From positions 1-32,006 of the IMG/VR virus record IMGVR_UViG_3300013094_000170: DNA of 32,006 nucleotides; one strand, 5' to 3'. Each line of letters opens with the position of its first letter. Position 1 is the first letter of the stretch. The notes under the pieces were generated by a model, which saw only the letters and a program-made list of their open reading frames with translations, was not told the DNA's origin and searched no databases. Source of the DNA: a virus. A program made the translations under genes and the position numbers. Shown in pieces: positions 1-5,536 of this stretch.

Positions 1-2
1 AG

Positions 3-128
3 TGTTCGTGGGAAACCACAACGCCTACAAAGTCATATGGCTTTATGAGCGGTCTTCTTACATCTCAACGAGTATCTATGGAGCTAGGTCTTCACGTAGG
101 GACACATAAGAAAAAGAAGAAGAGGTAG
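3..128 (+). CDS. C-terminal end of an unidentified gene, cut by the window edge
   Basis: This frame is open from the left edge to a TAG and ends in a basic run of lysines and one arginine (KKKKKR). The next gene starts eight bases later, after an AGGTAGGG stretch that can serve as its ribosome binding site. That spacing fits the tight gene packing of the whole region. Another frame is open to position 109, so the frame choice is not certain. The visible 41 residues match nothing I recognise, and no function is assigned. Confidence 0.4.
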   Translation, partial: CSWETTTPTKSYGFMSGLLTSQRVSMELGLHVGTHKKKKKR

Positions 129-135
129 GGTAATC

Positions 136-324
136 ATGACAACTATTGCTGGTTGCATGGGTAAGTTGAGGTTCATCACACATTCAGAAGCAAAGAAGGT
201 GCGTCGCCTGCGTCATGCTGGAGTAAAGCTGTACATTTACCAGTGTTCAAACTGCGGGTTCTTTCATTTCAGTAGTAGTAACTATAAGAGCCAGCCTCAA
301 CGAGTATGGGACGCCGATGTTTAA
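136..324 (+). CDS. small zinc-ribbon-like phage protein
   Basis: A 62-residue basic protein. Its centre reads SEAKKVRRLRH, followed by a beta-like stretch and a CSNCGFFHFS segment. This layout (basic helix, then YxCxxCgxxH) is common among small conserved proteins of actinobacteriophages, whose role is unknown. With only one CxxC and one nearby histidine, the metal site would be incomplete or shared between subunits. The start is preceded by a purine-rich AGGTAGGG. It overlaps the next start by eight bases, which suggests translational coupling with the HNH gene that follows. Confidence 0.7.
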   Translation: MTTIAGCMGKLRFITHSEAKKVRRLRHAGVKLYIYQCSNCGFFHFSSSNYKSQPQRVWDADV

Positions 325-772
325 AATTTGCTCTATGTGTGAACAAGCAAAGCACATATCTGAGTACAACCTTCGTAGAGGCAATCAACCTCAGGGTTAC
401 TGTAAAGAGTGTAATAAGAGCTATAAAAAGGATATGTATAAATCCAACCCTCTTGAGCGTATTCGACTGAAGGTGAGTAATCGAACGATAAAGATGGACA
501 AAAGGTCGATTACATCACGAGCTAAGGATAAGCCTTGCGCAGATTGCAATAGACGCTTTCCGTCACATGCTATGGATTTTGACCATGTTCGGGGAGAAAA
601 GTCGTTTACTATCTCCCACGGAATTAAAAATAAAACGGTAGAGGAAATCCTTGCCGAAATAGAGAAGTGTGACGTAGTCTGTGCGACTTGCCACAGGATG
701 CGAACACAAGACCGTATACGAGGAAGGAAGACCCATGACGGAGCAATCCAAGCGCCAACAGAAAATAGCTGA
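317..772 (+). CDS. HNH endonuclease-like protein with N-terminal zinc ribbon
   Basis: A 151-residue protein. The N-terminus has two cysteine pairs (CSMCEQ at residues 5-10 and CKECNK near 29-34). The C-terminal half has a CADCNRRFP pair, then MDFDHVRGEK, then CDVVCATCHRMRT. The order CxxC, D-H, CxxCH is that of HNH nucleases with a structural zinc, where the DH histidine is the expected catalytic base. Phage HNH proteins are either homing nucleases or helpers in DNA packaging. This one sits far from the terminase gene, so a free-standing nuclease is more likely. Its 3' end overlaps the following gene by 38 bases. Confidence 0.75.
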   Translation: MFKICSMCEQAKHISEYNLRRGNQPQGYCKECNKSYKKDMYKSNPLERIRLKVSNRTIKMDKRSITSRAKDKPCADCNRRFPSHAMDFDHVRGEKSFTISHGIKNKTVEEILAEIEKCDVVCATCHRMRTQDRIRGRKTHDGAIQAPTENS

Positions 773-1028
773 GCGAGAGGCTGAACAGAAGGCTTTTCTT
801 GACGAACGCAAGGCTGTGCAGATGGCTGTCTACAAACACAACTTTGAGGCTGCTAAGGCTGTCTATGAGCGCGATAAAGAACAGCTTGATGAGGATACCC
901 GCCGTCAGATTGAAGAGGAAATCGCTAAAATTGAAGAGACTCTTGCCGATTACTCCGCAGACCACCCTGAGGTGGAAAAGATGTTAGCTAGTTACCGAGA
1001 GAATCACACAGAGACTTTGCTACCTTAA
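735..1028 (+). CDS. highly charged coiled-coil protein
   Basis: I take the ATG that begins MTEQSKRQQ rather than an upstream in-frame ATG, because AGGAAGGAAG lies just before it. The product is about 97 residues, almost all predicted helix and rich in Glu, Lys, Arg and Ala, with heptad-like runs. It has no membrane segment, cysteines or catalytic motif. Such proteins often act as small oligomeric scaffolds or DNA-associated factors, but no function can be assigned here. It begins inside the end of the HNH gene. Confidence 0.65.
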   Translation: MTEQSKRQQKIAEREAEQKAFLDERKAVQMAVYKHNFEAAKAVYERDKEQLDEDTRRQIEEEIAKIEETLADYSADHPEVEKMLASYRENHTETLLP

Positions 1029-1033
1029 GCCCT

Positions 1034-1264
1034 GTGTTTATCGCGTGGATACTCGACCAGCAGGAAAGAGAAGACCTGACTGGTGATTGTGCACGCGCTA
1101 TCTTTAGCGATATCAACAATGGTTGTTCAAGTACTGCTATAAAGAGCCCAGTTGACTGGAAGCGTCACTTTGAGGAGTACCACTCTAAAGTATCGGTACA
1201 GGTACTGGTGATGCTTACTGAGGCATATATAAGTTACCTCAACAGTTTTTCTGATGAAAACTAG
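1034..1264 (+). CDS. YozE-like small helical protein
   Basis: GTG start, 76 residues. The N-terminal pattern FIAWILDQQEREDLTGDCAR followed by FSDIN resembles the YozE/SAM-like fold family, in which a short aromatic helix is followed by a 'RDDxxGDLA' stretch and then an aspartate-rich turn. The length also fits that family. YozE proteins are small helical proteins of unknown function, found in bacteria and phages. The start follows the previous stop by five bases with only a weak purine stretch. The assignment rests on pattern recall, not on a search. Confidence 0.6.
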   Translation: MFIAWILDQQEREDLTGDCARAIFSDINNGCSSTAIKSPVDWKRHFEEYHSKVSVQVLVMLTEAYISYLNSFSDEN

Positions 1265-1278
1265 GGGATAATAAATCT

Positions 1279-1425
1279 ATGGCTGAAGATAGAGCAAAAG
1301 ACCCTAGGCGCGTAGTGAGCCTTGCCAACTACCGCGATAAAGAAGAAGACTTCAAAGGGTTTGGTCCTGTTCTCAAAGGCATTGTTAAACAACAACCTCC
1401 CAAAAAGGATGAGAAGAATGGCTAG
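1279..1425 (+). CDS. 48-residue charged protein
   Basis: This short frame begins with ATG (MAEDRAKDPRRVVSLANYRD) after a GGGGATAA stretch and ends at a TAG that overlaps the next gene's ATG region. The C-terminal part is Lys/Pro-rich (QQPPKKDEKNG). It belongs to a chain of tiny genes in the same orientation with overlapping ends, and this context is the main evidence that it is translated. No known domain is visible. Confidence 0.55.
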   Translation: MAEDRAKDPRRVVSLANYRDKEEDFKGFGPVLKGIVKQQPPKKDEKNG

Positions 1426-1573
1426 ACTCCTTCCTAACCAGATGCGTGACCCAGCTCTAGGTAAGAGTAAAGCTGAGCGTAGTCTTGGAGAATTTGCCCC
1501 ATCTACTCAGAAACTGAAAAAGGGGAAGCTCAATAAACCTCTAGCACCTAAGAAGGCTAAACGTGGCAAGTAA
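1418..1573 (+). CDS. Lys-rich 51-residue protein
   Basis: The preferred start is the ATG at MARLLPNQMRDPALGK, preceded by GGATGAGAAG. It lies inside the last codons of the previous gene. An earlier in-frame ATG would give a longer N-terminus running through the upstream gene and looks less natural. The C-terminus is strongly basic (KLKKGKLNKPLAPKKAKRGK), as in small DNA- or RNA-binding proteins. No domain is recognised. Confidence 0.55.
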   Translation: MARLLPNQMRDPALGKSKAERSLGEFAPSTQKLKKGKLNKPLAPKKAKRGK

Positions 1574-1745
1574 GAAAAAGACTGCAAAGAAAGCAGCCCC
1601 TAAAAAGCCTCGTAATGGCGACAACGAACTGCGCCAGACTAACAATGGCATGTTCTCTGGTCCACGACCTTCTTATGGCCGTTACCAAGTAGGTGCTAAC
1701 TCAACGGATGTTCTCAATAAGAGTTTGAATAAGAAGACAAAGTAA
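1563..1745 (+). CDS. basic 60-residue protein
   Basis: The GTG start overlaps the previous gene by 11 bases and has AGAAGG upstream. The N-terminus is a dense lysine cluster (SKKKTAKKAAPKKPR) resembling histone-like tails. The rest is Asn/Gly/Ser-rich with FSGPRPSYGRYQVG. It could bind nucleic acid through the tail, but no fold is evident. The stop shares a base with the next ATG. Confidence 0.55.
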   Translation: MASKKKTAKKAAPKKPRNGDNELRQTNNGMFSGPRPSYGRYQVGANSTDVLNKSLNKKTK

Positions 1746-1837
1746 TGTGCCATAACTGCGGTGCGTGCGACCACGAGCCGTCTTTTAATATAGATGATGC
1801 AATTGATGTAGTAGTAGGGGAGACGCTCTTTGGCTGA
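1745..1837 (+). CDS. 30-residue CxxC micro-protein
   Basis: ATG overlaps the previous stop (TAATG). The product begins MCHNCGACDHEPSF and then becomes acidic and hydrophobic (IDDAIDVVVGE). Three closely spaced cysteines plus two histidines at the N-terminus could bind one metal ion. It is too short for confident assignment. Support comes from the stop-start overlaps on both sides. Confidence 0.45.
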   Translation: MCHNCGACDHEPSFNIDDAIDVVVGETLFG

Positions 1838-1940
1838 GTATGAGGTGTTTTGCGGCAAGTGTGACCATAAAATAGAGTATGGTCTTTGTGACCAAGCAGC
1901 GTGTCCATGCGTCTGTGTACCTAGAGGAAGCACACTATGA
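1830..1940 (+). CDS. 36-residue Cys-rich zinc-ribbon micro-protein
   Basis: The start is a TTG placed seven bases after an AGGGGAG ribosome binding site that lies inside the previous gene. The frame has no ATG or GTG at a comparable position. The product has FCGKCDHK and a second cluster CDQAACPCVC, giving six or more cysteines in 36 residues, which fits a small metal-binding ribbon. It ends in an ATGA overlap with the next gene. Confidence 0.5.
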   Translation: MAEYEVFCGKCDHKIEYGLCDQAACPCVCVPRGSTL

Positions 1941-2125
1941 AAAAAGATAGAGCGCACGACCATCGCCGTGTAGTGCAAATTAAAGGCGAAGAGCATGATT
2001 TTTATTTTAATAGTAAAGGACATGCTGAAGTTCACCACCCTCATGGTGAAGATTACGATTTAGGTAAAGTCTCTCTATCAAAGGCAGTTCAAGAAGCGAA
2101 AGATTGGCACAAGAACAATGGCTAA
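1937..2125 (+). CDS. 62-residue His-rich protein
   Basis: The start has a good AGAGGAAG ribosome binding site and overlaps the previous stop as ATGA. The protein is rich in His, Asp and Lys (KKDRAHDHRRVV, HAEVHHPHGEDYDLG), with a short amphipathic C-terminal helix (SKAVQEAKDWHKNNG). The first half reads as two or three beta strands. It may bind a metal through the histidines, but no family is recognised. Confidence 0.6.
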   Translation: MKKDRAHDHRRVVQIKGEEHDFYFNSKGHAEVHHPHGEDYDLGKVSLSKAVQEAKDWHKNNG

Positions 2126-2420
2126 GACACCCGCCTATGCTCGCAAAGAAGGTCAAAATCCCAAAGGCGGACTTAATGCCGAAGGCCGTGCTGCAGCAAA
2201 AAGAGAAGGTCATAATTTAAAACCTCCAGTTAAGTCAGGTGATAACCCTCGTCGGGCATCATTCCTTGCACGCATGGGCGGAATGCCAGGACCTGAGCAT
2301 AAGCCTGACGGCGAGCCAACTCGTCTACTTCTTTCACTACAAGCGTGGGGTGCATCTTCTAAAGCTGATGCTAAGAAGAAAGCTGCTTCTATCTCTAAGA
2401 AGAATAAGGGGAAGAAATAA
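2118..2420 (+). CDS. conserved phage protein, DUF6321-like
   Basis: A 100-residue basic protein starting MAKTPAYARKEGQNPKGGLN, then NAEGRAAAKREGHNLKPPV, FLARMGGMPGP and KPDGEPTRLLLSLQAWGA. This order (NPKGGLNxxGR, NLKPPV, SFxARMxGMxGP, GxPTR) matches a small family widespread in aquatic phages and sometimes called DUF6321. Its role is unknown. Some relatives lie near structural genes. The C-terminal 20 residues are mostly Lys and Ala. It overlaps the previous gene by eight bases. Confidence 0.7.
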   Translation: MAKTPAYARKEGQNPKGGLNAEGRAAAKREGHNLKPPVKSGDNPRRASFLARMGGMPGPEHKPDGEPTRLLLSLQAWGASSKADAKKKAASISKKNKGKK

Positions 2421-2524
2421 TGGCTGACCCATGCTGGGCTAACTACCGTCAATTTGGTATGAAGATGAAAGATGGAAAACAAGTTCCTAACTGCGTCCCT
2501 GAAAAGAAAGCGAAGAAGAAGTGA
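2420..2524 (+). CDS. 34-residue protein with CW...VPNCVP motif
   Basis: ATG overlaps the previous stop (TAATG). The sequence MADPCWANYRQFGMKMKDGK is followed by QVPNCVPEKKAKKK. The GMKxKxGKxVPNCVP signature recurs in small phage proteins and at the ends of some phage structural proteins, so this gene is likely real despite its size. Function is unknown. Two cysteines about 20 residues apart might pair or bind metal. Confidence 0.6.
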   Translation: MADPCWANYRQFGMKMKDGKQVPNCVPEKKAKKK

Positions 2525-2817
2525 GCGAAACTAAAAAGTTTGGACCATATAAAGGTTCTGCTAAAAACGGTGGACGCCCTATTTATGTTTTTAAAACAAA
2601 GGGTAAAGATGGTAAGTGGCACACCACTTCATCAGATAAAGCTCGCGTAGACCACGAGACTCGCACAGGTAAGAAGCTTCGTAAAGACCAAGAGGTTGAC
2701 CACAAAGATAACAATAAGCACAACGATTCTGCAAAGAACCTGCGTGTTATTTCTAAGAAAGACAATGTTGCTAAAGAAAACAAGCGTCGAGCTGGAAAGA
2801 AGGAAAACGAGAAGTAA
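2521..2817 (+). CDS. HNH-like DNA-binding/nuclease protein
   Basis: GTG start overlapping the previous stop as GTGA; 98 residues, very basic. The centre reads LRKDQEVDHKDNNKHNDSAKNLRVIS. This is the core of the HNH_3-type fold (xxVDHxDxNkxNN...NLxxxS), and the DH histidine is the candidate catalytic base. It lacks the zinc-binding cysteines found in the HNH gene near the left end, so the two belong to different HNH subtypes. A homing or packaging-linked nuclease are both possible. Confidence 0.65.
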   Translation: MSETKKFGPYKGSAKNGGRPIYVFKTKGKDGKWHTTSSDKARVDHETRTGKKLRKDQEVDHKDNNKHNDSAKNLRVISKKDNVAKENKRRAGKKENEK

Positions 2818-3221
2818 TGACGCTTCAATCGGAGTTTTCTACAGGGTCTGAACGAGGAGCCATTGCACCAAATCCTTATGCGATGGACGGTGGTTCAGAG
2901 GCACATAGTTACAGTGACAACGCTAGACTTAAGCAAGGTCCAGTAACTAGCGCTACAAACGCTAGTAAGTTTGGAGGTAACGTGAGCGAGACTCATCGTC
3001 AGATGCAGGACACGCTTTTGAATAAACAACAGACACTTAGTTTTGGTACTACGTCTGTAGACACAACCCCATCATACTCACTTGGTAGTATTCCTCATAC
3101 AGAGACAAAGCCTCCTAGTGCTCTAGATACTCCTGAAACAATGTGGTCAATCCCATCTTCAGGTTCAGGAGCTGCAGCAGGTGCAGGAATCACAGGAGCA
3201 GCGGGTGGAGGAGTAGCGTGA
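2817..3221 (+). CDS. unknown low-complexity protein
   Basis: A 134-residue protein rich in Ser, Thr, Gly and Ala, with few hydrophobic core segments and a glycine/alanine tail (SSGSGAAAGAGITGAAGGG). It looks largely disordered. The start overlaps the previous stop (TAATG). Disordered, Ser/Thr-rich small proteins in this position could be minor virion or ejected proteins, but there is no motif to support a role. Confidence 0.55.
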   Translation: MTLQSEFSTGSERGAIAPNPYAMDGGSEAHSYSDNARLKQGPVTSATNASKFGGNVSETHRQMQDTLLNKQQTLSFGTTSVDTTPSYSLGSIPHTETKPPSALDTPETMWSIPSSGSGAAAGAGITGAAGGGVA

Positions 3222-3409
3222 ACGCAACAATCGATTCTATAGAATTACTTGCGGTTGACAGATGTGACTCGTGCGGAGCGCAGGCTCGCACCATTGTTAC
3301 ACTGGCTTCAGGAGAACTTATGTTCTGCGGGCATCATTCACGTGAATTTGGTTCAAAGCTTATTGAACAAGCTATTGGAATTTACGACCCTGACAAATAC
3401 ATTTCCTAG
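3218..3409 (+). CDS. small zinc-binding protein, DUF7455-like
   Basis: GTG start overlapping the previous stop (GTGA); 63 residues. It reads VDRCDSCGAQARTIVTLASG then ELMFCGHHSREF. The pattern DRCDxCGAqAxVxVxLxSGxLxFCxHHxxE is a well-conserved actinobacterial and actinophage family (DUF7455), with a four-ligand CxxC/CxHH metal site. The function of the family is not known. Its presence agrees with an actinobacterial host. A longer upstream extension in the same frame runs back through the previous gene and is rejected. Confidence 0.75.
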   Translation: MNATIDSIELLAVDRCDSCGAQARTIVTLASGELMFCGHHSREFGSKLIEQAIGIYDPDKYIS

Positions 3410-3513
3410 CCGTTAACCATTGCTTTAGAGCGCTCATAATCAAGCGCCATCTCTAGTTCAGAGACACGGAGGTTAAGGCGGGCAATCTCGGCTTGAGCTT
3501 CCTCGGTATTCAT
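3406..3513 (-). CDS. possible antisense 35-residue coiled-coil peptide
   Basis: On the - strand an ATG starts MNTEEAQAEIARLNLRVSEL, which continues as EMALDYERSKAMVNG with clean a/d leucine spacing. It fills the gap between two + strand genes almost exactly and ends tail-to-tail with the DUF7455-like gene. There is no strong ribosome binding site on that strand, and no other - strand gene nearby. It may be a real small regulator or a chance open frame. Confidence 0.35.
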   Translation of the reverse strand: MNTEEAQAEIARLNLRVSELEMALDYERSKAMVNG

Positions 3514-3536
3514 GCCTATAAGTGTAGGGGCAGCCA

Positions 3537-3644
3537 ATGTACGAAAAAAGTAAAAACGACACATGGCAGTGCGAAATCTGCAAAAAGATGTACGTTGTTC
3601 CATCTCTAGCTCGCTGGTGTGAAGAGAAGCATTTAGCCGTTTAG
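3537..3644 (+). CDS. 35-residue zinc-finger-like protein
   Basis: ATG preceded by AGGGGCAGCCA. The product MYEKSKNDTWQCEICKKMYV continues as VPSLARWCEEKHLAV. The arrangement C-x2-C, then WCxxxH resembles a single treble-clef or C2CH finger. It is the right size for a free zinc finger of the type many phages carry. Its stop codon lies inside a GTTTAGCC word that recurs in other intergenic regions. Confidence 0.5.
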   Translation: MYEKSKNDTWQCEICKKMYVVPSLARWCEEKHLAV

Positions 3645-3680
3645 CCTTAATTTTTTACATCTGAGTTAGATAATAAAGAC
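3639..3680 (+). promoter_or_regulatory. GTTTAGCC word and AT-rich candidate promoter
   Basis: The gap before the next gene begins with tandem TTTAGCCG/TTTAGCCT words and continues through ATTTTTTACA and TTAGATAATAAAG. TTAGATAAT resembles a -10 box and TTTACA a poor -35 box at short spacing, so standard sigma-factor recognition is uncertain. The first word is shared with the gaps near 4527, 20374 and 22998. A regulatory role is inferred from that recurrence only. Confidence 0.35.
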
Positions 3681-4268
3681 ATGGCTACTCCTAATCAGAA
3701 CCCGTTTCAAGCCCTTCCAGGTGGTCAGACTGGAGGAGGCGCATTTATCGAGGGCGTTAAAAAAGGTCTCGGTAAAAATAAGAGTCAGTTCACTAAAGGT
3801 GACTGGGCGGAGATGGCAAAGCTTCAAGAACAGAAGCACATGCTAGGAGAGAAAGCTGCTGACAATGCTCACTTGCGTGGGATGCAGATGGCAGCGGTTA
3901 AGCACGGTAGCGCAGTAGGACTTGAAGCTGCAAAGCATGCCAACACACTAGAACAACACCACGCGGCAACAGGCACGTTGCATGAAATTGCAAGTACATA
4001 TGGGGTTATCCCAACAAGTCATAGAACTGCTGCGGGTTCAACAACATTTCGCATGCCACCAGAGAAAGAAACTCCTGCTGCTCCAACCCAAACAACTGGA
4101 CCAGTCCCAATAACCAATGAGGGCCCTGGCGGAGCCCATGTTGACCGTCGTAGCGAAGGACAGGTAACTCAGAGTGCGCTCAAAAAAGAAATCAATTCCA
4201 AACCCCAAAAGTCAAGCAAGCCAGTATCAGGAGGCCTTGCGAACCCTTTCTCCACAAATAACGCGTAG
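3681..4268 (+). CDS. unknown helical protein, possible minor virion protein
   Basis: A 195-residue protein. Residues 1-25 are Gly/Pro-rich; 25-110 are helical and rich in Ala, Lys, His and Gln (KLQEQKHMLGEKAADNAH, AVKHGSAVGLEAAKHAN); the rest is a Pro/Thr/Ser-rich, likely disordered tail. There is no membrane segment or enzyme motif. The composition would fit an internal capsid or ejected protein, but this is only a guess. The end overlaps the start of a frame-shifted downstream ORF. Confidence 0.6.
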   Translation: MATPNQNPFQALPGGQTGGGAFIEGVKKGLGKNKSQFTKGDWAEMAKLQEQKHMLGEKAADNAHLRGMQMAAVKHGSAVGLEAAKHANTLEQHHAATGTLHEIASTYGVIPTSHRTAAGSTTFRMPPEKETPAAPTQTTGPVPITNEGPGGAHVDRRSEGQVTQSALKKEINSKPQKSSKPVSGGLANPFSTNNA

Positions 4269-4368
4269 TCGTCAATTTAGAGATGCGCTAACGCGCACAT
4301 CTGTCGATGGCAAAGTTGTCGATGGAATTGATGTAGGAGCTCTTCAACAAGGTCGGTGGAATGTATGA
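4174..4368 (+). CDS. 64-residue basic protein overlapping its neighbour
   Basis: A GTG-started frame overlaps the previous gene by about 95 bases and ends in an ATGA junction with the next gene. The unique part reads SRQFRDALTRTSVDGKVVDG and then IDVGALQQGRWNV, which looks like normal coding sequence. A TTG closer to the previous stop has AGGAGG only two bases upstream, too close to be normal. The true start is therefore uncertain. The clean stop-start junction downstream is the best evidence that the frame is translated. Confidence 0.45.
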   Translation: MRSKKKSIPNPKSQASQYQEALRTLSPQITRSRQFRDALTRTSVDGKVVDGIDVGALQQGRWNV

Positions 4369-4526
4369 GCCGTAAAAAGTCTTTTAAGCAGCCTAAGATT
4401 GAGCAAGTAACTATTAGAGATTCCCGCTTTGGCGTTCGTCGTCTATTTCTTAATACAGAGGAACGTCCACGTATCCATGTCCCACAGCGCCCAGGCAGAG
4501 GTCCTAACGGCGAGAGTCAGAACTAG
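4365..4526 (+). CDS. basic 53-residue protein
   Basis: ATG overlaps the previous stop as ATGA. The sequence begins MSRKKSFKQPKIEQVTIRDS and ends RIHVPQRPGRGPNGESQN. It is basic, with a short beta-like centre (SRFGVRRLFL). No family is recognised. It is the last of the chain of tiny genes before a 62-base gap with an inverted repeat. Confidence 0.5.
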   Translation: MSRKKSFKQPKIEQVTIRDSRFGVRRLFLNTEERPRIHVPQRPGRGPNGESQN

Positions 4527-4588
4527 GTTTAGCCGTTAAATCGGCTACAATTGCTCTACTGTAATATCTATCTATCGAAAGGATAATC
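4527..4588 (+). promoter_or_regulatory. intergenic gap with inverted repeat and GTTTAGCC word
   Basis: Directly after a stop codon the sequence reads GTTTAGCC and forms the inverted repeat TAGCCG (4530-4535) / CGGCTA (4542-4547) around a six-base AT loop. It has no U-run, so it is a poor intrinsic terminator. A TTGCTC and AT-rich words follow, then GAAAGGATAATC as ribosome binding site. This is the largest gap since 3.7 kb and a reasonable place for a promoter feeding the structural genes that follow. Confidence 0.4.
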
Positions 4589-4717
4589 ATGGCTGACCTC
4601 GAAACCACTTGCGCTTCTTGCGCTGCAAATATCGTTGTTGCTGAAGTTGTTGCTGATGCGAGCGAAAGCAAGTCTTTCCTCTGCGCTAAGTGCCAAGCTG
4701 CAGGCATCGTACTTTAA
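4589..4717 (+). CDS. 42-residue zinc-ribbon protein
   Basis: ATG with a good AAAGGA ribosome binding site. The product has two CxxC pairs (TCASCAAN and LCAKCQAAG) separated by about 22 mostly small or acidic residues, which is the minimal layout of a zinc ribbon. There is little beyond the metal site. Small ribbons like this occur throughout actinophages and have no established role. Confidence 0.6.
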   Translation: MADLETTCASCAANIVVAEVVADASESKSFLCAKCQAAGIVL

Positions 4718-4742
4718 TTAATTATTTATCTGAGGGAGTAAC

Positions 4743-5081
4743 ATGGCAACATACACGCCGAAACGTTTAGCGGGTCCAGCCCAGCTAACAACATCCGCTG
4801 GTAGCAGCCTCTATACTCCCTCAACGGGTGCTACAGGCGTTATTAAAGAAATCGTACTAGCGAACACATCATCTAGCTCTACTGCAGTAACTGTGTACCT
4901 AGTTCCTTCAGGAAGCTCTACTGGAGCAGCTACAACCCTTGTCCCAGGCATCACTCTGGCAGGTAACTCTTTTGTTGCAATCCCACTATCTCAGGTCATC
5001 AATAACTCTGAGAACATCTACGCCAGCGCAACTGTCGGTTCATCGGTCACTCTTACTATTTCAGGAGTAGAGTTCGCATAA
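4743..5081 (+). CDS. small beta-sandwich virion protein
   Basis: A 112-residue protein starting MATYTPKRLAGPAQLTTSAG with GAGGGAGTA as ribosome binding site. It is Ser/Thr/Gly/Val-rich with alternating hydrophobic strands (IKEIVLANTSSSS, TVYLVPSG, SVTLTISGVEF). The N-terminal pattern (YTPKRL..LTTS....YT..TG.TG.IKEIVL.NT) is typical of small phage virion decoration or fibre-associated proteins. The stop shares a base with the next ATG. Confidence 0.6.
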   Translation: MATYTPKRLAGPAQLTTSAGSSLYTPSTGATGVIKEIVLANTSSSSTAVTVYLVPSGSSTGAATTLVPGITLAGNSFVAIPLSQVINNSENIYASATVGSSVTLTISGVEFA

Positions 5082-5536
5082 TGAAAACTTCGGTCTACGG
5101 ACCGTACGTTAACCAGGAAGGTACTACTCTTCCCTCGGCTAACCTTACGGCTCCCATTGAAAATATGAGTATCACCTCAGCCTCTGTAGGCTCTGGTATT
5201 AACTTCGATGTCCTTACCTCTACTTTTCAATATTACACGACCGCTACTACAGGTAACTTTTCCATTAATATCCGTGGAAACTCTGCGACAACGCTGAACT
5301 CTGTTCTCTCTGTCAATCAATCTATCAGTTTTGTACTCCTTATTACTAACGGTTCAACTGGTTATTACCCTTCATCTTTCTCTATTGATGGCACGTCCGT
5401 AATCCCAAAGTGGTTAAACGGCGTTTCTCCTGTAGCAGCTAACTCATCCGATATAGATGCCTATTCTTTGACTGTGATTAAAACAGCTAACGCTACCTAT
5501 ACAGTTTTGGCATCAGGTCCTAGTAAGTTTGCATAA
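5081..5536 (+). CDS. virion protein related to the C-terminus of the collagen-like fibre
   Basis: A 151-residue beta-rich protein. Residues 38-151 line up with the last ~115 residues of the collagen-like fibre encoded near 28.7 kb: NSVLSVNQSISF versus NSLLSVGQSITI, NGSTGYYPSSFSIDGTSV versus NGSTAYYASGFQVDGVSV, and KTANATYTVLAS versus KTASATYTVLAS, both ending KFA. It therefore carries a stand-alone copy of a fibre tip or trimerisation-like domain. ATG overlaps the previous stop. It is probably a fibre or spike component. Confidence 0.7.
   Translation: MKTSVYGPYVNQEGTTLPSANLTAPIENMSITSASVGSGINFDVLTSTFQYYTTATTGNFSINIRGNSATTLNSVLSVNQSISFVLLITNGSTGYYPSSFSIDGTSVIPKWLNGVSPVAANSSDIDAYSLTVIKTANATYTVLASGPSKFA

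Noticed and set aside
1682-2044. - strand open frames across the tiny-gene chain
   Set aside because: The + strand genes here have overlapping stops and starts with good ribosome binding sites, while the - strand frames have none.
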